Source: Umezawaea sp036375055 | Lineage (GTDB): Bacteria > Actinomycetota > Actinomycetes > Mycobacteriales > Pseudonocardiaceae | DNA: 64,000 nucleotides | NCBI RefSeq assembly: GCF_036375055.1 | Contig: NZ_DASUSQ010000007.1 | Location: forward strand, 33,093-97,092 | Direction: 5' to 3' | Part shown: positions 49,941 through 58,142 of the stretch, piece after piece | How the letters are laid out: each line of letters begins with the position of its first letter | How positions within the stretch are numbered: the first letter of the stretch is position 1 | Position numbers and translations under genes: made by a program | Notes under the pieces: generated by a model | Databases searched by the model: none | What the model was told of the DNA's origin: nothing | Seen by the model: the letters and a program-made list of their open reading frames with translations, nothing else

Positions 49941-51200
49941 GTGGCTGTGACGGCTTCGGAGGCTCACCGCGCGGTCGACGCGGTCTGGAGGATCGAATCT
50001 GCTCGCGTCATCGCCGGGCTCGCGAGGCTCGTGCGGGACGTCGGGCTCGCCGAGGAGCTTGCGCAGGACGCCCTGCTGGCCGCTCTGGAGCAGTGGCCGG
50101 TCGAGGGTGTCCCGCGCAACCCCGGCGCCTGGTTGATGACCGCCGGGAAGAGGCGGGCCATCGACCTCATCCGGCGGGAGCAGAACCTCCGCAAGAAGGT
50201 CGAGGTCCTGGGGCACGAGCTGGACCCGCTCGGGGCCGCGCCGGAGGTCGAGGACGCGCCCGAGATCGACGACGACCTGCTGCGGCTGGTGTTCGTGTCG
50301 TGCCACCCCGTGCTGTCGACGGAGGCGCGGGTCGCCCTCACGCTGCGGCTGCTGGGCGGGCTGTCGACCGACGAGATCGCCCGCGCGTTCCTGACCTCCG
50401 AGGCGACCGTCGCGCAGCGGATCGTGCGGGCCAAGAAGACGCTCGCGAAGGCCGAGGTGCCGTTCGAGGTGCCCACCCGGTCGGAGTGGGCCTCCCGGCT
50501 GTCGTCGGTGTTGGAGGTCGTGTACCTGGTGTTCAACGAGGGGTACTCGGCCACCGCGGGGGACGACTGGCTGCGGCCGTCGCTGTGCAACGAGGCGTTG
50601 CGGCTGGGGCGGGTGCTGGCCGGGCTGGTGCCGGATGCCGCCGAGGTGCACGGGCTGGTGGCGCTGATGGAGATCCAGGCGTCCCGGTCGGCCGCGCGGG
50701 TGGACGCGGACGGGCGGCCGGTGCTGCTGCTCGACCAGGACCGAGGGCGGTGGGACCACGTGCTGATCCGGCGGGGGTTGGCGGCTCTGGCGCGGGCCGA
50801 GGAGCTGGGCGGGGGTGGGCCCTACGCGGTGCAGGCGGCCATCGCCGCCTGTCATGCGCGGGCCCGTACCGCCGAGGAGACGGAATGGGGGCGGATAGCT
50901 GATCTGTATGACGTGTTGGGGGAGATCATGCCCTCACCCGTGGTGGAGTTGAACCGGGCCGTGGCCGTGTCCATGGCTTTCGGGCCTGCCGCCGGGCTGG
51001 AGTTGGTGGATGAGCTGGTGGCGGTGGGGGCGTTGGAGAAGTACCACCTGCTGCCCAGCGTGCGGGGGGATTTCCTGATGAAGTTGGGGCGGTTGGGGGA
51101 GGCTCGGGGGGAGTTCGAGCGGGCTGCCGGGCTCACCCGGAACGGGCGGGAGAAGGCCCTGCTGTTGGAGCGGGCCGCGGCTTGTGGGGATGCTCGGTAG
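49941..51200 (+). CDS. ECF42-type RNA polymerase sigma factor with a C-terminal TPR-like extension
   Basis: A 419-residue sigma factor. Residues 1-90 hold region 2 (ARLVRDVGLAEELAQDALLA, PGAWLMTAGKRRAIDLIRRE); region 4 is STEARVALTLRLLGGLSTDE followed by LTSEATVAQRIVRAKKTLAK; residues 190-419 are a helical TPR-like domain typical of ECF42 (VYLVFNEGYSAT; NRAVAVSMAFGPAAGLELVD). In this group the C-terminal domain replaces a separate anti-sigma factor and is needed for function. It pairs with the DGPF protein upstream, its usual target. GTG 49941 or 49947 may be the start. Confidence 0.93.
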   Translation: MAVTASEAHRAVDAVWRIESARVIAGLARLVRDVGLAEELAQDALLAALEQWPVEGVPRNPGAWLMTAGKRRAIDLIRREQNLRKKVEVLGHELDPLGAAPEVEDAPEIDDDLLRLVFVSCHPVLSTEARVALTLRLLGGLSTDEIARAFLTSEATVAQRIVRAKKTLAKAEVPFEVPTRSEWASRLSSVLEVVYLVFNEGYSATAGDDWLRPSLCNEALRLGRVLAGLVPDAAEVHGLVALMEIQASRSAARVDADGRPVLLLDQDRGRWDHVLIRRGLAALARAEELGGGGPYAVQAAIAACHARARTAEETEWGRIADLYDVLGEIMPSPVVELNRAVAVSMAFGPAAGLELVDELVAVGALEKYHLLPSVRGDFLMKLGRLGEARGEFERAAGLTRNGREKALLLERAAACGDAR

Positions 51201-51364
51201 CTGTCGGTTCCAGCGGATCGGCCGATGTGACTCGGGGGCTTCTAGATTTGCCGCTTGATCGGGCTTGCGGGCAGAGGCGTTGGCCTAACCGATCAACAAG
51301 GTGGGGGGCGGGTCCCCGCGTGAAATGGCCGTGGTTCGAGAAGGCCCTCGCTGCCTGTTTGTGG

Positions 51365-52123
51365 TTATGGGCTGGTCCACGGGGTGGTGTTGTAGGCGTC
51401 TGCCAGTTTTTTGTGGCGATGTTGGTCCACGGGGAACTCCAGGTCGTCCACCGCGCTCACCGGGACGATTCCCCTGGCGTTGGTGAGGAACGCGGCGTCG
51501 AACTGCGGTAGGTCTTCCAGGTGGATCTCGGCCAGGCGTGGTGGGGTTGGTAGTGCGGCGTTGATCAGTTGCATGGTGACGCCCAGCAGGAGTGGGGCGT
51601 CTGGCCAGACGACCGTGTCGCCCTGGAAGAAACCGATGTTGGTGGTGGTGCCCTCGGTGACCAGTCCCTCCGGGGTTACCAGCAGTGCGTCGTCGTAGCC
51701 GTCTCGGCGGGCCAGGGTGGCGTGGTGGGCCTGCGCGAAGCCGCCCAGGTGCTTGAGGTGCGGGAACGGCCGGGTGTACGGGACCGAGCGCAGGCGTTGT
51801 GGGGTGCTGGGGGGCTCGCCGGGCGGGTTGACGGTGACCATGATGGACAGCTCGTCCTCTGGCTGGAACACGTAGACGCGCAGGGAGGCGTCGACCACGT
51901 CGTCCGAGAGGGCGTGGCGGACGTGGGCCAGGACCAGGTCCGTGTCCAGGTCTCGGTCGAACATCTCGCGCGATGCCGCTCGCAGTCTGACCAGGTGGAG
52001 GTCGAGACCGCGGACCTTGCGGTCCCGGACCTGCACGGCGGTGAAGTTGCCCGTGGTGGACGTCGCCGGGTGCGCGAGGGTGTCGGTGGTGGCCGGGCGG
52101 CCGTCGATCTCGATGCGCGTCAT
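51365..52123 (-). CDS. Class IV aminotransferase (aminodeoxychorismate lyase / branched-chain type)
   Basis: A 252-residue fold-type IV PLP enzyme. The lysine region is PFPHLKHLGGFAQAHHATLA, followed by ARRDGYDDALLVTPEGLVTEGTTTNIGF, the PLP phosphate- and substrate-binding block; the GVTMQLINAA segment closes the site. Several polar residues of BCAT enzymes are absent, which favours an ADC-lyase-like or uncharacterised aminotransferase. ATG 52123 is chosen; ATG 52132 is possible and the frame extends to 52180. It is convergent with the sigma factor gene. Confidence 0.9.
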   Translation of the reverse strand: MTRIEIDGRPATTDTLAHPATSTTGNFTAVQVRDRKVRGLDLHLVRLRAASREMFDRDLDTDLVLAHVRHALSDDVVDASLRVYVFQPEDELSIMVTVNPPGEPPSTPQRLRSVPYTRPFPHLKHLGGFAQAHHATLARRDGYDDALLVTPEGLVTEGTTTNIGFFQGDTVVWPDAPLLLGVTMQLINAALPTPPRLAEIHLEDLPQFDAAFLTNARGIVPVSAVDDLEFPVDQHRHKKLADAYNTTPWTSP

Positions 52124-52190
52124 GCGTCCCATCTCACCACCGGGGGGAAGCGGCCGTGAGCGGTTCGGGGGGCCGCTCACGGCCGCGGGC

Positions 52191-54011
52191 TCAGCAGGCG
52201 CCGCTGTCGCGCCACACCCCCCACTCGCCGGTGGTGCCGGGCTCCTCGCCCTGCGTCCACCACTGGGCCGTCCACCTGCGGGTGTTGTGGGAGACGACGT
52301 TGGTCGCGGTGTAGACCTTCGCGCGGTCCCAGGCCGCCGGGCAGGTGCCCGGTGGGGTGGTCGTGGTGGTCGTGGTGGTGGTCGTCGTCGTGGTGGTTTC
52401 CCAGGGGACCTGGGTGGAGCGGTAGAAGTTGATGCCCTGGGCCGACCACCTCGGGCCCTGGGCGGCCAGGCGGAGCTTGAACTGGTCCCAGTTGTGCGTG
52501 GACCACGGCGACCAGCCGAGTTCGGCGATGGCCGCCAGCCTCGGGAAGGCCATGAACTCGATGTCCGCCGAGGTGACGATCGTTTCGGTCCACAGTGGAG
52601 CTTCGACGCCGCGGACGGCGGATTCGCCCACGCCGTTCAGGTAGGCGCCGGGGTTCCAGCCGTAGGCGTCCTGGACCTCGATGCGGCCCGCCCACTCCAG
52701 ACCGAGCGGGGTGCTCGCGTTGTACTTCATGTCCAGGTAGGCCTTGTTGGCCGGGGACATCAGGACCTTGTTGCCGCGGGCCACCGCGGCGGCCACCGAG
52801 GCGTTGGACGTGGTGGTGCCCCAGAACTGCGGGACGGCACCGGTGTCGGTGGTGGTGCGGACGAACTCGTGCCAGCCCATGGCCTGCTTGCCGTACTTCT
52901 TCACCAGGGGCAGGGTCTTGTCCATGAACGTCTGGTAGTCGGCCTCGCTGGTGGCCTGGGCCTCGTCGCCGCCGATGTGGAAGTACGGGCCGGGCGTGAT
53001 GGCGGCGATCTCGCGGATCACGTCCTCGACGAACTGGTAGGTCACGGCCTTCGAGACGCAGAGCGAGCTGTAGCCGACGGCCGTGTCCGTGCGCAGCGCG
53101 GGCGCGACGCCGTTGCAGTTCAGCTCCGCGTACGACGCCAGCGCGGCGTTGGTGTGGCCGGGGAGGTCGACCTCGGGGATCACGGTGATGAACCGGGAGG
53201 CCGCGTGGGCGACGATCTCCTGGTACTGGGCCTTGGTGTAGAAGCCGCCCGCGCCGCCGCCGACCTGGGTGCTGCCGCCGACCGCGGTGAGCCTGGGCCA
53301 GCTGTCGATCGCGATGCGCCAGCCCTGGTCGTCGGTCAGGTGCAGGTGGAAGTAGTTGACCTTGTACAGGGCGAGCTGGTCGAGGTACTTCTTCACCGAC
53401 GCGACGGGGTGGAAGTGGCGGGCGACGTCGAGCATCGCGCCGCGGTGCTCGAAGCGCGGGTGGTCGAGGATGGCGGTGCCGGGCAGGGTCCACGGTCCGG
53501 TTTGGACGGTGGAGGCCTCGACCTTCGCGGGGAGCAGTTGGCGCAGGGTCTGGACGCCGCCGAAGAGCCCCGCCGCCCTGGTGGCCCTCAGCACGACGGT
53601 GGAGGCGGTGACGTCGAGCTGGTAGCCCTGCTCGCCGACGCTCGCGCTGGCGCCGGTGAGCAGCAGCGAGATGCCGTCGGCCGGGGTGCCGGAGGCGTCG
53701 GAGACGGGGAGGGCGAAACCGGTCGACCGGCGCAGGACACCGGCGAGGTAGTCGCCGACCGCGCGCGCCTGCGCGTCACCCGCCTGCGTGTAGATCTTCG
53801 ACGTGCTGGTCAGCGTGTGCGTGACACCCGCCGCGGCCTGCACCGACACGGGTGCGGGCACGATGCTCTTCAGGGGTTCGGCGGCCTGGGCGACGTTCGG
53901 GGTCTGGGCACCGACCGTCCACACGACCGTCCCGCTGACGACGAGCGCCGCCGCCGCGAGGGCTCGGCCCACCCGACGCCATCGGCTTCCCCGGAACGCT
54001 TGGGTTTCCAC
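52191..54011 (-). CDS. Secreted beta-N-acetylhexosaminidase (GH20) with a chitin-binding module
   Basis: A 606-residue exoenzyme. A signal peptide (hydrophobic core ALAAAALVVSGTVVW, cleavage near AQA at 43) is followed by a GH20b domain and a TIM barrel with the catalytic pair Asp349-Glu350 in HIGGDEAQ and the substrate tryptophans. A 14-residue all-threonine linker leads to a CBM5/12 chitin-binding domain (WDRAKVYTATNVVSHNTRRW, WTQGEEPG). It releases GlcNAc from chitin oligomers outside the cell. GTG 54011 has AGGAGG upstream. A site resembling the DasR box lies 64 bp before the start, so GlcNAc-controlled repression is likely. Confidence 0.95.
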   Translation of the reverse strand: METQAFRGSRWRRVGRALAAAALVVSGTVVWTVGAQTPNVAQAAEPLKSIVPAPVSVQAAAGVTHTLTSTSKIYTQAGDAQARAVGDYLAGVLRRSTGFALPVSDASGTPADGISLLLTGASASVGEQGYQLDVTASTVVLRATRAAGLFGGVQTLRQLLPAKVEASTVQTGPWTLPGTAILDHPRFEHRGAMLDVARHFHPVASVKKYLDQLALYKVNYFHLHLTDDQGWRIAIDSWPRLTAVGGSTQVGGGAGGFYTKAQYQEIVAHAASRFITVIPEVDLPGHTNAALASYAELNCNGVAPALRTDTAVGYSSLCVSKAVTYQFVEDVIREIAAITPGPYFHIGGDEAQATSEADYQTFMDKTLPLVKKYGKQAMGWHEFVRTTTDTGAVPQFWGTTTSNASVAAAVARGNKVLMSPANKAYLDMKYNASTPLGLEWAGRIEVQDAYGWNPGAYLNGVGESAVRGVEAPLWTETIVTSADIEFMAFPRLAAIAELGWSPWSTHNWDQFKLRLAAQGPRWSAQGINFYRSTQVPWETTTTTTTTTTTTTTPPGTCPAAWDRAKVYTATNVVSHNTRRWTAQWWTQGEEPGTTGEWGVWRDSGAC

Positions 54012-54074
54012 GTCGTCCTCCTCGGTCGGGCCGATCCCCCGTTCGCAGCCTGCTGAACCACCACCCTCCTTGTC

Positions 54075-54090
54075 AATGGTCTGTACCACT
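54075..54090. promoter_or_regulatory. DasR-responsive element (dre)-like site
   Basis: AATGGTCTGTACCACT matches the 16-bp dre consensus ACTGGTCTAGACCACT at 13 positions and is nearly palindromic. It sits upstream of the chitobiase gene, as dre sites do in other actinomycetes. Confidence 0.7.
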
Positions 54091-54173
54091 TGATGGCCTC
54101 GGGCCAGCCGGTTGCGCAGTATCGGTGGAGACCAGCCGCCGCCGTGGCGGCACGACGAGGGGAGCGTGGCGGA

Positions 54174-54779
54174 ATGGTGAGCTTCACGACGGCCCTGACG
54201 ACCCACCGGTTGGTGGCCATCGTCCGGGGCGACGAGGCGCGCGCGGTCGTGCGCGTGCTGTTCGAGTCCGGCGTGAGGCTGGTGGAGGTGTCCTTGACCA
54301 GCCCGGACGCCCTGGAGGTGATCGCGGACCTGGCGTCGGAGGTCCCGGAGGGCGGCTGGCTGGGGGTCGGCACGATCCGAACGCCCGGCGATGTCGACGA
54401 CGCCGTGGCGGCCGGTGCGACGTTCGCCGTCAGCCCGGCCACGACGGTCGCCGTGCGGGCGTCGGTGGCGGCCGGCTTGCCGGTCCTGGCGGGGGCGTTG
54501 ACGCCTACCGAGGTGGAGACGGCGTTGGGGTTCGGGGCTGATGCGGTGAAGCTGTTCCCGGCGTCGCTGGGTGGGGTTGGGTACCTGGCGGCCCTGCGGG
54601 CGCCGTTCCCGGACGTGCCGTTCGTGCCCGTGGGTGGGGTGGGGGTCGCCGAAGCCGCGGCCTACCTGGAGGCCGGGGCGGTGGCCGTGGGGGTCGGGTC
54701 GCCGCTGGTGGGCGGCGGTGTGGCCGGGTTGCCCGCCAGGGTCGCCCGGTTCCTGGACGCGACCGGGTCCCCGGTATGA
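54174..54779 (+). CDS. 2-dehydro-3-deoxy-phosphogluconate (KDPG/KHG)-type aldolase
   Basis: A 201-residue class I aldolase: LVAIVRGDEARAVVRVLFESG, VRLVEVSLTSPDAL (catalytic Glu), WLGVGTIRTPGDVDDAVAAG with TFAVSPATT, PVLAGALTPTEVETAL and Schiff-base Lys in DAVKLFPAS, then VGGVGVAEAAAYLEAGAVAV as phosphate site. It cleaves KDPG or a related sugar acid to pyruvate. Its stop overlaps the start of a broken sugar-kinase gene (ATGA), so the original operon was aldolase plus KDG kinase. It is divergent from the chitobiase. Confidence 0.92.
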   Translation: MVSFTTALTTHRLVAIVRGDEARAVVRVLFESGVRLVEVSLTSPDALEVIADLASEVPEGGWLGVGTIRTPGDVDDAVAAGATFAVSPATTVAVRASVAAGLPVLAGALTPTEVETALGFGADAVKLFPASLGGVGYLAALRAPFPDVPFVPVGGVGVAEAAAYLEAGAVAVGVGSPLVGGGVAGLPARVARFLDATGSPV

Positions 54780-54923
54780 GCGTGGACGTGGTGACGTTCG
54801 CGGAGATGATGGCGGTGCTGCGGGTCGGGGCGCCGGGGTTGGCCCGGTCGTTGGAGCTGGGGTGGTCGGAGCGGAGAGCACCGTCGCGATAGGACTGACG
54901 CGGGTGGGGCACCAGGTGGGGTG
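54776..54923 (+). pseudogene. Truncated and frameshifted PfkB-type (KDG) sugar kinase
   Basis: ATG 54776 starts SVDVVTFAEMMAVLRVGAPG, the normal N-terminus of a 2-keto-3-deoxygluconate kinase. Near 54865 the frame shifts, and the neighbouring frame reads GAESTVAIGLTRVGHQVG, the next conserved block (GGAESNVAIGLARLGHxVGW). Nothing of the remaining 250 residues follows; instead there is a repeat-rich non-coding region. The kinase is lost, so the aldolase lacks its usual partner at this locus. Confidence 0.8.
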
Positions 54924-54977
54924 AGGGTGGGGTGAGGCGGTGCGGTGAACTCCCCCCCCCGCTCGGTTCAGTGTCTC

Positions 54978-55036
54978 CATGCCCCGTTTCCCTTGTCAAG
55001 GCTGGAAAGATGCCTTGACAAGGGAAACGGGACATG
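54978..55036. repeat. 25-bp inverted repeat (one mismatch), 9-nt loop
   Basis: The arms 54978-55002 and 55012-55036 are complementary at 24 of 25 positions and read like CATGCCCCGTTTCCCTTGTC. It could be a terminator, a MITE-like element or the end of a lost mobile element; no transposase remains nearby. Confidence 0.8.
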
Positions 55037-55098
55037 AGGATTGGGAAAGCGGGGGGGTGGTTGGGGAGGGTGAGCCTTCCAAAACCCCTGGAACGGTG

Positions 55099-55197
55099 CG
55101 GTGGCGTCGCTGGTCCCGATTTCGGGAAGTAGTTGGCAGCGGGTGGACCGGCGCGGTGGGATTGCTGGTCCCGATTTCGGGAAGTGTTGGCAGTGGG
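55099..55197. repeat. Two direct copies of a palindrome-bearing block
   Basis: The segments around 55109-55142 and 55164-55196 share GCTGGTCCCGATTTCGGGAA, then GTTGGCAG and GGG. Each contains the perfect palindrome TCCCGA-TT-TCGGGA (55114-55127; 55169-55182), 55 bp apart. This is a possible dispersed repeat or a paired operator. Confidence 0.75.
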
Positions 55198-55386
55198 CAG
55201 GTAGGTGGTGCTTTGCGTTCGGCCCTCGCCGGCTGGCGGGTCGCCAGCCCGCCGCTCTGCGGTTCCGCGGTCATCTCCTGCCCGCCTCACAACGGACGCC
55301 TCCTGGAAGGGCCTGACTCCGTCTCCGCAGGGCGCGCCCGCCCGTTCGGTGGCCAAGAGGGTTCGTGCGGCGATGACATCCCGATC

Positions 55387-55578
55387 ATGACTCTCGTCGC
55401 AACCGGTACAGGTTCGCCGCTGCTGGCCTACTCCCAGTCGTCCGATTCGACGTCTCCGCACTTCAGCGACCAGACGACGCCGTACTCGCGGAAGCAGTGG
55501 GCGACCGAGCGCTTCTGCGAGCGGGACGTCCTCGCCTCACCGGAGCTGAGGGTCGTGCGGGTCCGCCAGGGCCGCTGA
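55387..55578 (+). pseudogene. C-terminal fragment of a penicillin acylase / AHL acylase
   Basis: The plus frame gives SPLLAYSQSSDSTSPHFSDQ, TTPYSRKQWATERFCERDVL and ASPELRVV before a stop at 55578. This is the typical end of penicillin-acylase-family (Ntn hydrolase) beta subunits (YGQSxDPTSPHxADQTxLxSxKxWxxxxFxExDI). The upstream 700 residues are missing and replaced by repeats, so only the last 60 residues survive. Confidence 0.75.
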
Positions 55579-55587
55579 CCCGGCGCA

Positions 55588-55622
55588 CGAGGGCCGTCCC
55601 CGCACGTCGGGGACGACCCTCG
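55588..55622 (+). terminator. Hairpin after the acylase fragment
   Basis: A 15-bp stem with one mismatch (55588-55602 with 55608-55622) and 5-nt loop starts 10 bp after the stop codon. It is probably the original terminator of the lost acylase gene. Confidence 0.7.
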
Positions 55623-55628
55623 CGGTGT

Positions 55629-55662
55629 TATCGACGCTTCCACAGTTACGGTAGCGTCGATA
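55629..55662. promoter_or_regulatory. Candidate TetR operator: 10-bp perfect inverted repeat
   Basis: TATCGACGCT (55629-55638) and AGCGTCGATA (55653-55662), 14 bp apart, lie 26 bp upstream of the TetR start and probably overlap its promoter. Autoregulation is expected. Confidence 0.6.
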
Positions 55663-55687
55663 CGATTCCCGTGTTAGCGTTGCTTCC

Positions 55688-56359
55688 ATGAGCACGAGAG
55701 CACGGATTCTCGAAGCAGCGGCCGAGCTGCTCGCCGAATCGCCGATCGCGGACGTGTCGACCAGGGCGGTCTGCGAAGCCGCCGGTGTCGGCGCCCCCGC
55801 GCTGTACCGGCAGTTCGGCGACAAGGAGGGCCTGCTCTCAGCGGTCGTGGACCACGGCTTCGAGAAGTACCTGGCGGGCAAGCGGGCCGCGGTCCCCTCG
55901 TCCGACCCGGTGCGGGACCTGCGGGACGGCTGGGACTCCCACGTGGCGTTCGCGCTGGAGAACCCGAGCTACTACCGGCTGATGTACTCCCCCACCGTCA
56001 GCGGCACGCCCGCCGCGGCCGTCGAGGCCCACCGGCTGCTGCTGGAGGTGCTGGAGCGCTGCGCCGCCGCGGGCAGGCTGAGCGTCTCGCCCGAGGTGGC
56101 CGCGCAGATGGTCATGTCGGCCAACACCGGCGTCGCGCTCGTGCTCATCACCCGGCGCGACCTGTACGGCCGGGACGTCTCCACCCGCGTCCGGGACGCG
56201 ATCCACGCGGCCATCCTCGTGCCCACCGGCGAGGCGGCGAGCCACGACGGCGGTTCGGCCTCGGCCCTCGGTGTCCGGCTGCGCCGGACACCGCCGGAGG
56301 AGCTGACGGCGGCCGAGACGGGCGTGCTGCGGGAGTGGCTGACCCGCCTCACCGACTGA
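55688..56359 (+). CDS. TetR-family regulator of the SDR operon
   Basis: A 223-residue TetR protein; DNA-binding domain ILEAAAELLAESPIADVSTR and VCEAAGVGAPALYRQFGDKE at residues 8-50, then an all-helical ligand domain. It starts with ATG at 55688 after a short AT-rich promoter with an inverted repeat. Two short-chain dehydrogenase genes follow in the same direction (81 and 28 bp gaps), so the three form an operon in which the regulator probably senses the substrate or product of the SDR enzymes. Confidence 0.92.
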   Translation: MSTRARILEAAAELLAESPIADVSTRAVCEAAGVGAPALYRQFGDKEGLLSAVVDHGFEKYLAGKRAAVPSSDPVRDLRDGWDSHVAFALENPSYYRLMYSPTVSGTPAAAVEAHRLLLEVLERCAAAGRLSVSPEVAAQMVMSANTGVALVLITRRDLYGRDVSTRVRDAIHAAILVPTGEAASHDGGSASALGVRLRRTPPEELTAAETGVLREWLTRLTD

Positions 56360-56440
56360 CCCACCGAGAACCCAGCAGCACCAGCGGTCGTCGCACGCGG
56401 CGACGACCGGCGCTACCCCACACCCAGGAGGAGAAGGACC

Positions 56441-57169
56441 ATGAGCAAGCGCGTCGCGATCATCACCGGTGGCTCCCGCGGCATCGGCCGGGACACCGCC
56501 GAGCGACTCGGCCGGGAGGGCTTCGCGGTCGTCGTCAACTACGCCGGGAACGAGACCGAGGCGAGGGCCGCCGTGGACGCCATCACCGGCGCGGGCGGCG
56601 ACGCCATCGCGGTCAGGGCGGACGTGGCCGAGGTCGACCAGGTGAGCGCGCTGTTCGACGCGGCCGAGTCCGCGTTCGGCGGGGTCGACGTGGTCGTCCA
56701 CGCGGCGGGCACCATGTACCTGTCGGCCGTGGCGGACATCGACTTCGACGCACTGGACCGCATGCACCGCACCAACGTCCGCGGCACGTTCGTGGTCGGC
56801 CAGCAGGCCGCCCGCCGGGTGCGCGGGGGTGGCGCGATCATCACGTTCTCCACGTCGGTGCTCGGGCTCCGGGCGCCCACCTACGCCCCGTACGCCGCGA
56901 CCAAGGGCGCCGTCGAGGCCATCACGATGATCCTCGCCAAGGAGCTGCGCGGCCGGGACATCACGGTCAACACCGTCGCCCCCGGCCCGACCGCCACCGC
57001 CCTGTTCCTGGACGGCAAGGACGAGGAGACCATCGCGAACCTCGCGAAGGCCGCCCCGCTGGAGCGCCTCGGCCAGCCGTCCGACCACGCCGACCTCGTG
57101 GCGTTCCTCGCAGGTCCCGCCCGCTGGATCAACGGCCAGACCATCCGCTCCAACGGCGGCATCGTCTGA
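56441..57169 (+). CDS. Short-chain dehydrogenase/reductase (3-oxoacyl-ACP reductase-like)
   Basis: A 242-residue classical SDR: cofactor motif TGGSRGIG (9-16), DVAE strand, NNAG-equivalent HAAGT, catalytic Ser in TFSTSV, and YAPYAATK as the Tyr-Lys pair. The C-terminus RWINGQTIRSNGGIV is typical of FabG-like reductases. GGAGGAG precedes the ATG. It reduces a keto group with NAD(P)H; the substrate is unknown. It lies in an operon with a TetR regulator and a second SDR. Confidence 0.94.
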   Translation: MSKRVAIITGGSRGIGRDTAERLGREGFAVVVNYAGNETEARAAVDAITGAGGDAIAVRADVAEVDQVSALFDAAESAFGGVDVVVHAAGTMYLSAVADIDFDALDRMHRTNVRGTFVVGQQAARRVRGGGAIITFSTSVLGLRAPTYAPYAATKGAVEAITMILAKELRGRDITVNTVAPGPTATALFLDGKDEETIANLAKAAPLERLGQPSDHADLVAFLAGPARWINGQTIRSNGGIV

Positions 57170-57197
57170 CCCCCACCGTCTCGAAAGGACACACGTC

Positions 57198-58088
57198 GTG
57201 AGCGAGGTAGTCCTGATCACCGGCGCGTCCAGCGGCATCGGCGAGCTGACCGCCAAGGCGCTCGCCCGCGCGGGCCACACCGTGCACGCCGGGATGCGGA
57301 GCACCAACGACCGCAACGCCCCCAAGGTCGAGGAGTACGCGAGGTTCTCGGCTGAGCACGGCGTCGACCTGCGGTCGGTCGAGCTGGACGTCTCCAGCCA
57401 GGCGTCGGCCGACGCCGCCGTCGCCGCCGTGCACGCCGCCCACGGGCGGATCGACGTGCTGATGCACAACGCGGGCCACATGGTCACCGGCCCGACCGAG
57501 GCGTTCACGCCCGAGGAGATGGCGCGGGTGTACGACACCAACGTGCTCGGCGCGCAGCGGGTGAACCGCGCGGCGCTGCCGCTGCTCCGCGCCCAGGGCC
57601 GCGGCCTGCTCCTGTGGACCGGCAGCACCAGCACCCGTGGCGGCACGCCGCCCTACCTGGGGCCGTACTTCGCCGCCAAGGCCGCGGTGGACGCCGTCGC
57701 CGTGAGCTGCGCGGCCGAGGTCGCCCGCTTCGGGATCGAGACCGCGATCATCGTGCCGGGCGCGTTCACCACGGGCACCAACCACTTCCCGAACAGCGGC
57801 CGTCCTGCCGACCGGGCCACGGTCGCCGCGTACGAGACGCGCTACGCCGGGCTCGCGGAGCAGGTGTCGGAGCGGCTCGCCGCCCTCGCGCCGGACTCCG
57901 ACGTGTCAGCCGTCGCGGACGCCGTCGTCGAGGTGGTGGGGAAGCCCTTCGGCACCAGGCCGTTCCGCACGCACGTCGACCCGGCGAACGACGGGTCGGA
58001 GGAGGTCTCCGCCGTGGCGGACCGGATCAGGGTGGAGTTCCTGGAGCGCATCGGCCTCGGCGACCTGCTCACCCCCGCGCGGACCTAG
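57198..58088 (+). CDS. Short-chain dehydrogenase/reductase
   Basis: A 296-residue SDR, longer than its neighbour. The cofactor motif is TGASSGIG (7-14), then LDVSS, MHNAGH, catalytic Ser in WTGSTSTRGG and YFAAKAA with the Tyr-Lys pair. The C-terminal extension (VSERLAALAPDSDVSAVADA, GTRPFRTHVDP) is characteristic of SDRs annotated as oxidoreductases of unknown substrate. The GTG start with GAAAGGA upstream lies 28 bp after the first SDR. It ends at a strong bidirectional terminator. Confidence 0.94.
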   Translation: MSEVVLITGASSGIGELTAKALARAGHTVHAGMRSTNDRNAPKVEEYARFSAEHGVDLRSVELDVSSQASADAAVAAVHAAHGRIDVLMHNAGHMVTGPTEAFTPEEMARVYDTNVLGAQRVNRAALPLLRAQGRGLLLWTGSTSTRGGTPPYLGPYFAAKAAVDAVAVSCAAEVARFGIETAIIVPGAFTTGTNHFPNSGRPADRATVAAYETRYAGLAEQVSERLAALAPDSDVSAVADAVVEVVGKPFGTRPFRTHVDPANDGSEEVSAVADRIRVEFLERIGLGDLLTPART

Positions 58089-58094
58089 CCGTTG

Positions 58095-58142
58095 CGAGCG
58101 CCTCGTGGCCGGTCAGGACGCTGACCGGCCACGAGGCGCTCG
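58095..58142. terminator. Bidirectional terminator, perfect 22-bp stem
   Basis: 58095-58116 and 58121-58142 are exact complements around loop GACG. The hairpin fills the gap between the convergent SDR and unknown-protein genes and reaches the stop codon of the latter. Confidence 0.92.

Larger units (their letters stand above)
54924..55386. other. Repeat-rich decayed region
   Basis: No gene is recognisable. It contains a large imperfect hairpin (54978-55036), two near-identical copies of a block centred on TCCCGATTTCGGGA (55114-55127 and 55169-55182), and an 8-bp hairpin GGCTGGCG/CGCCAGCC (55231-55249). It lies between a truncated kinase and a truncated acylase, so an insertion-deletion event has probably joined two broken genes here. 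Confidence 0.6.
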
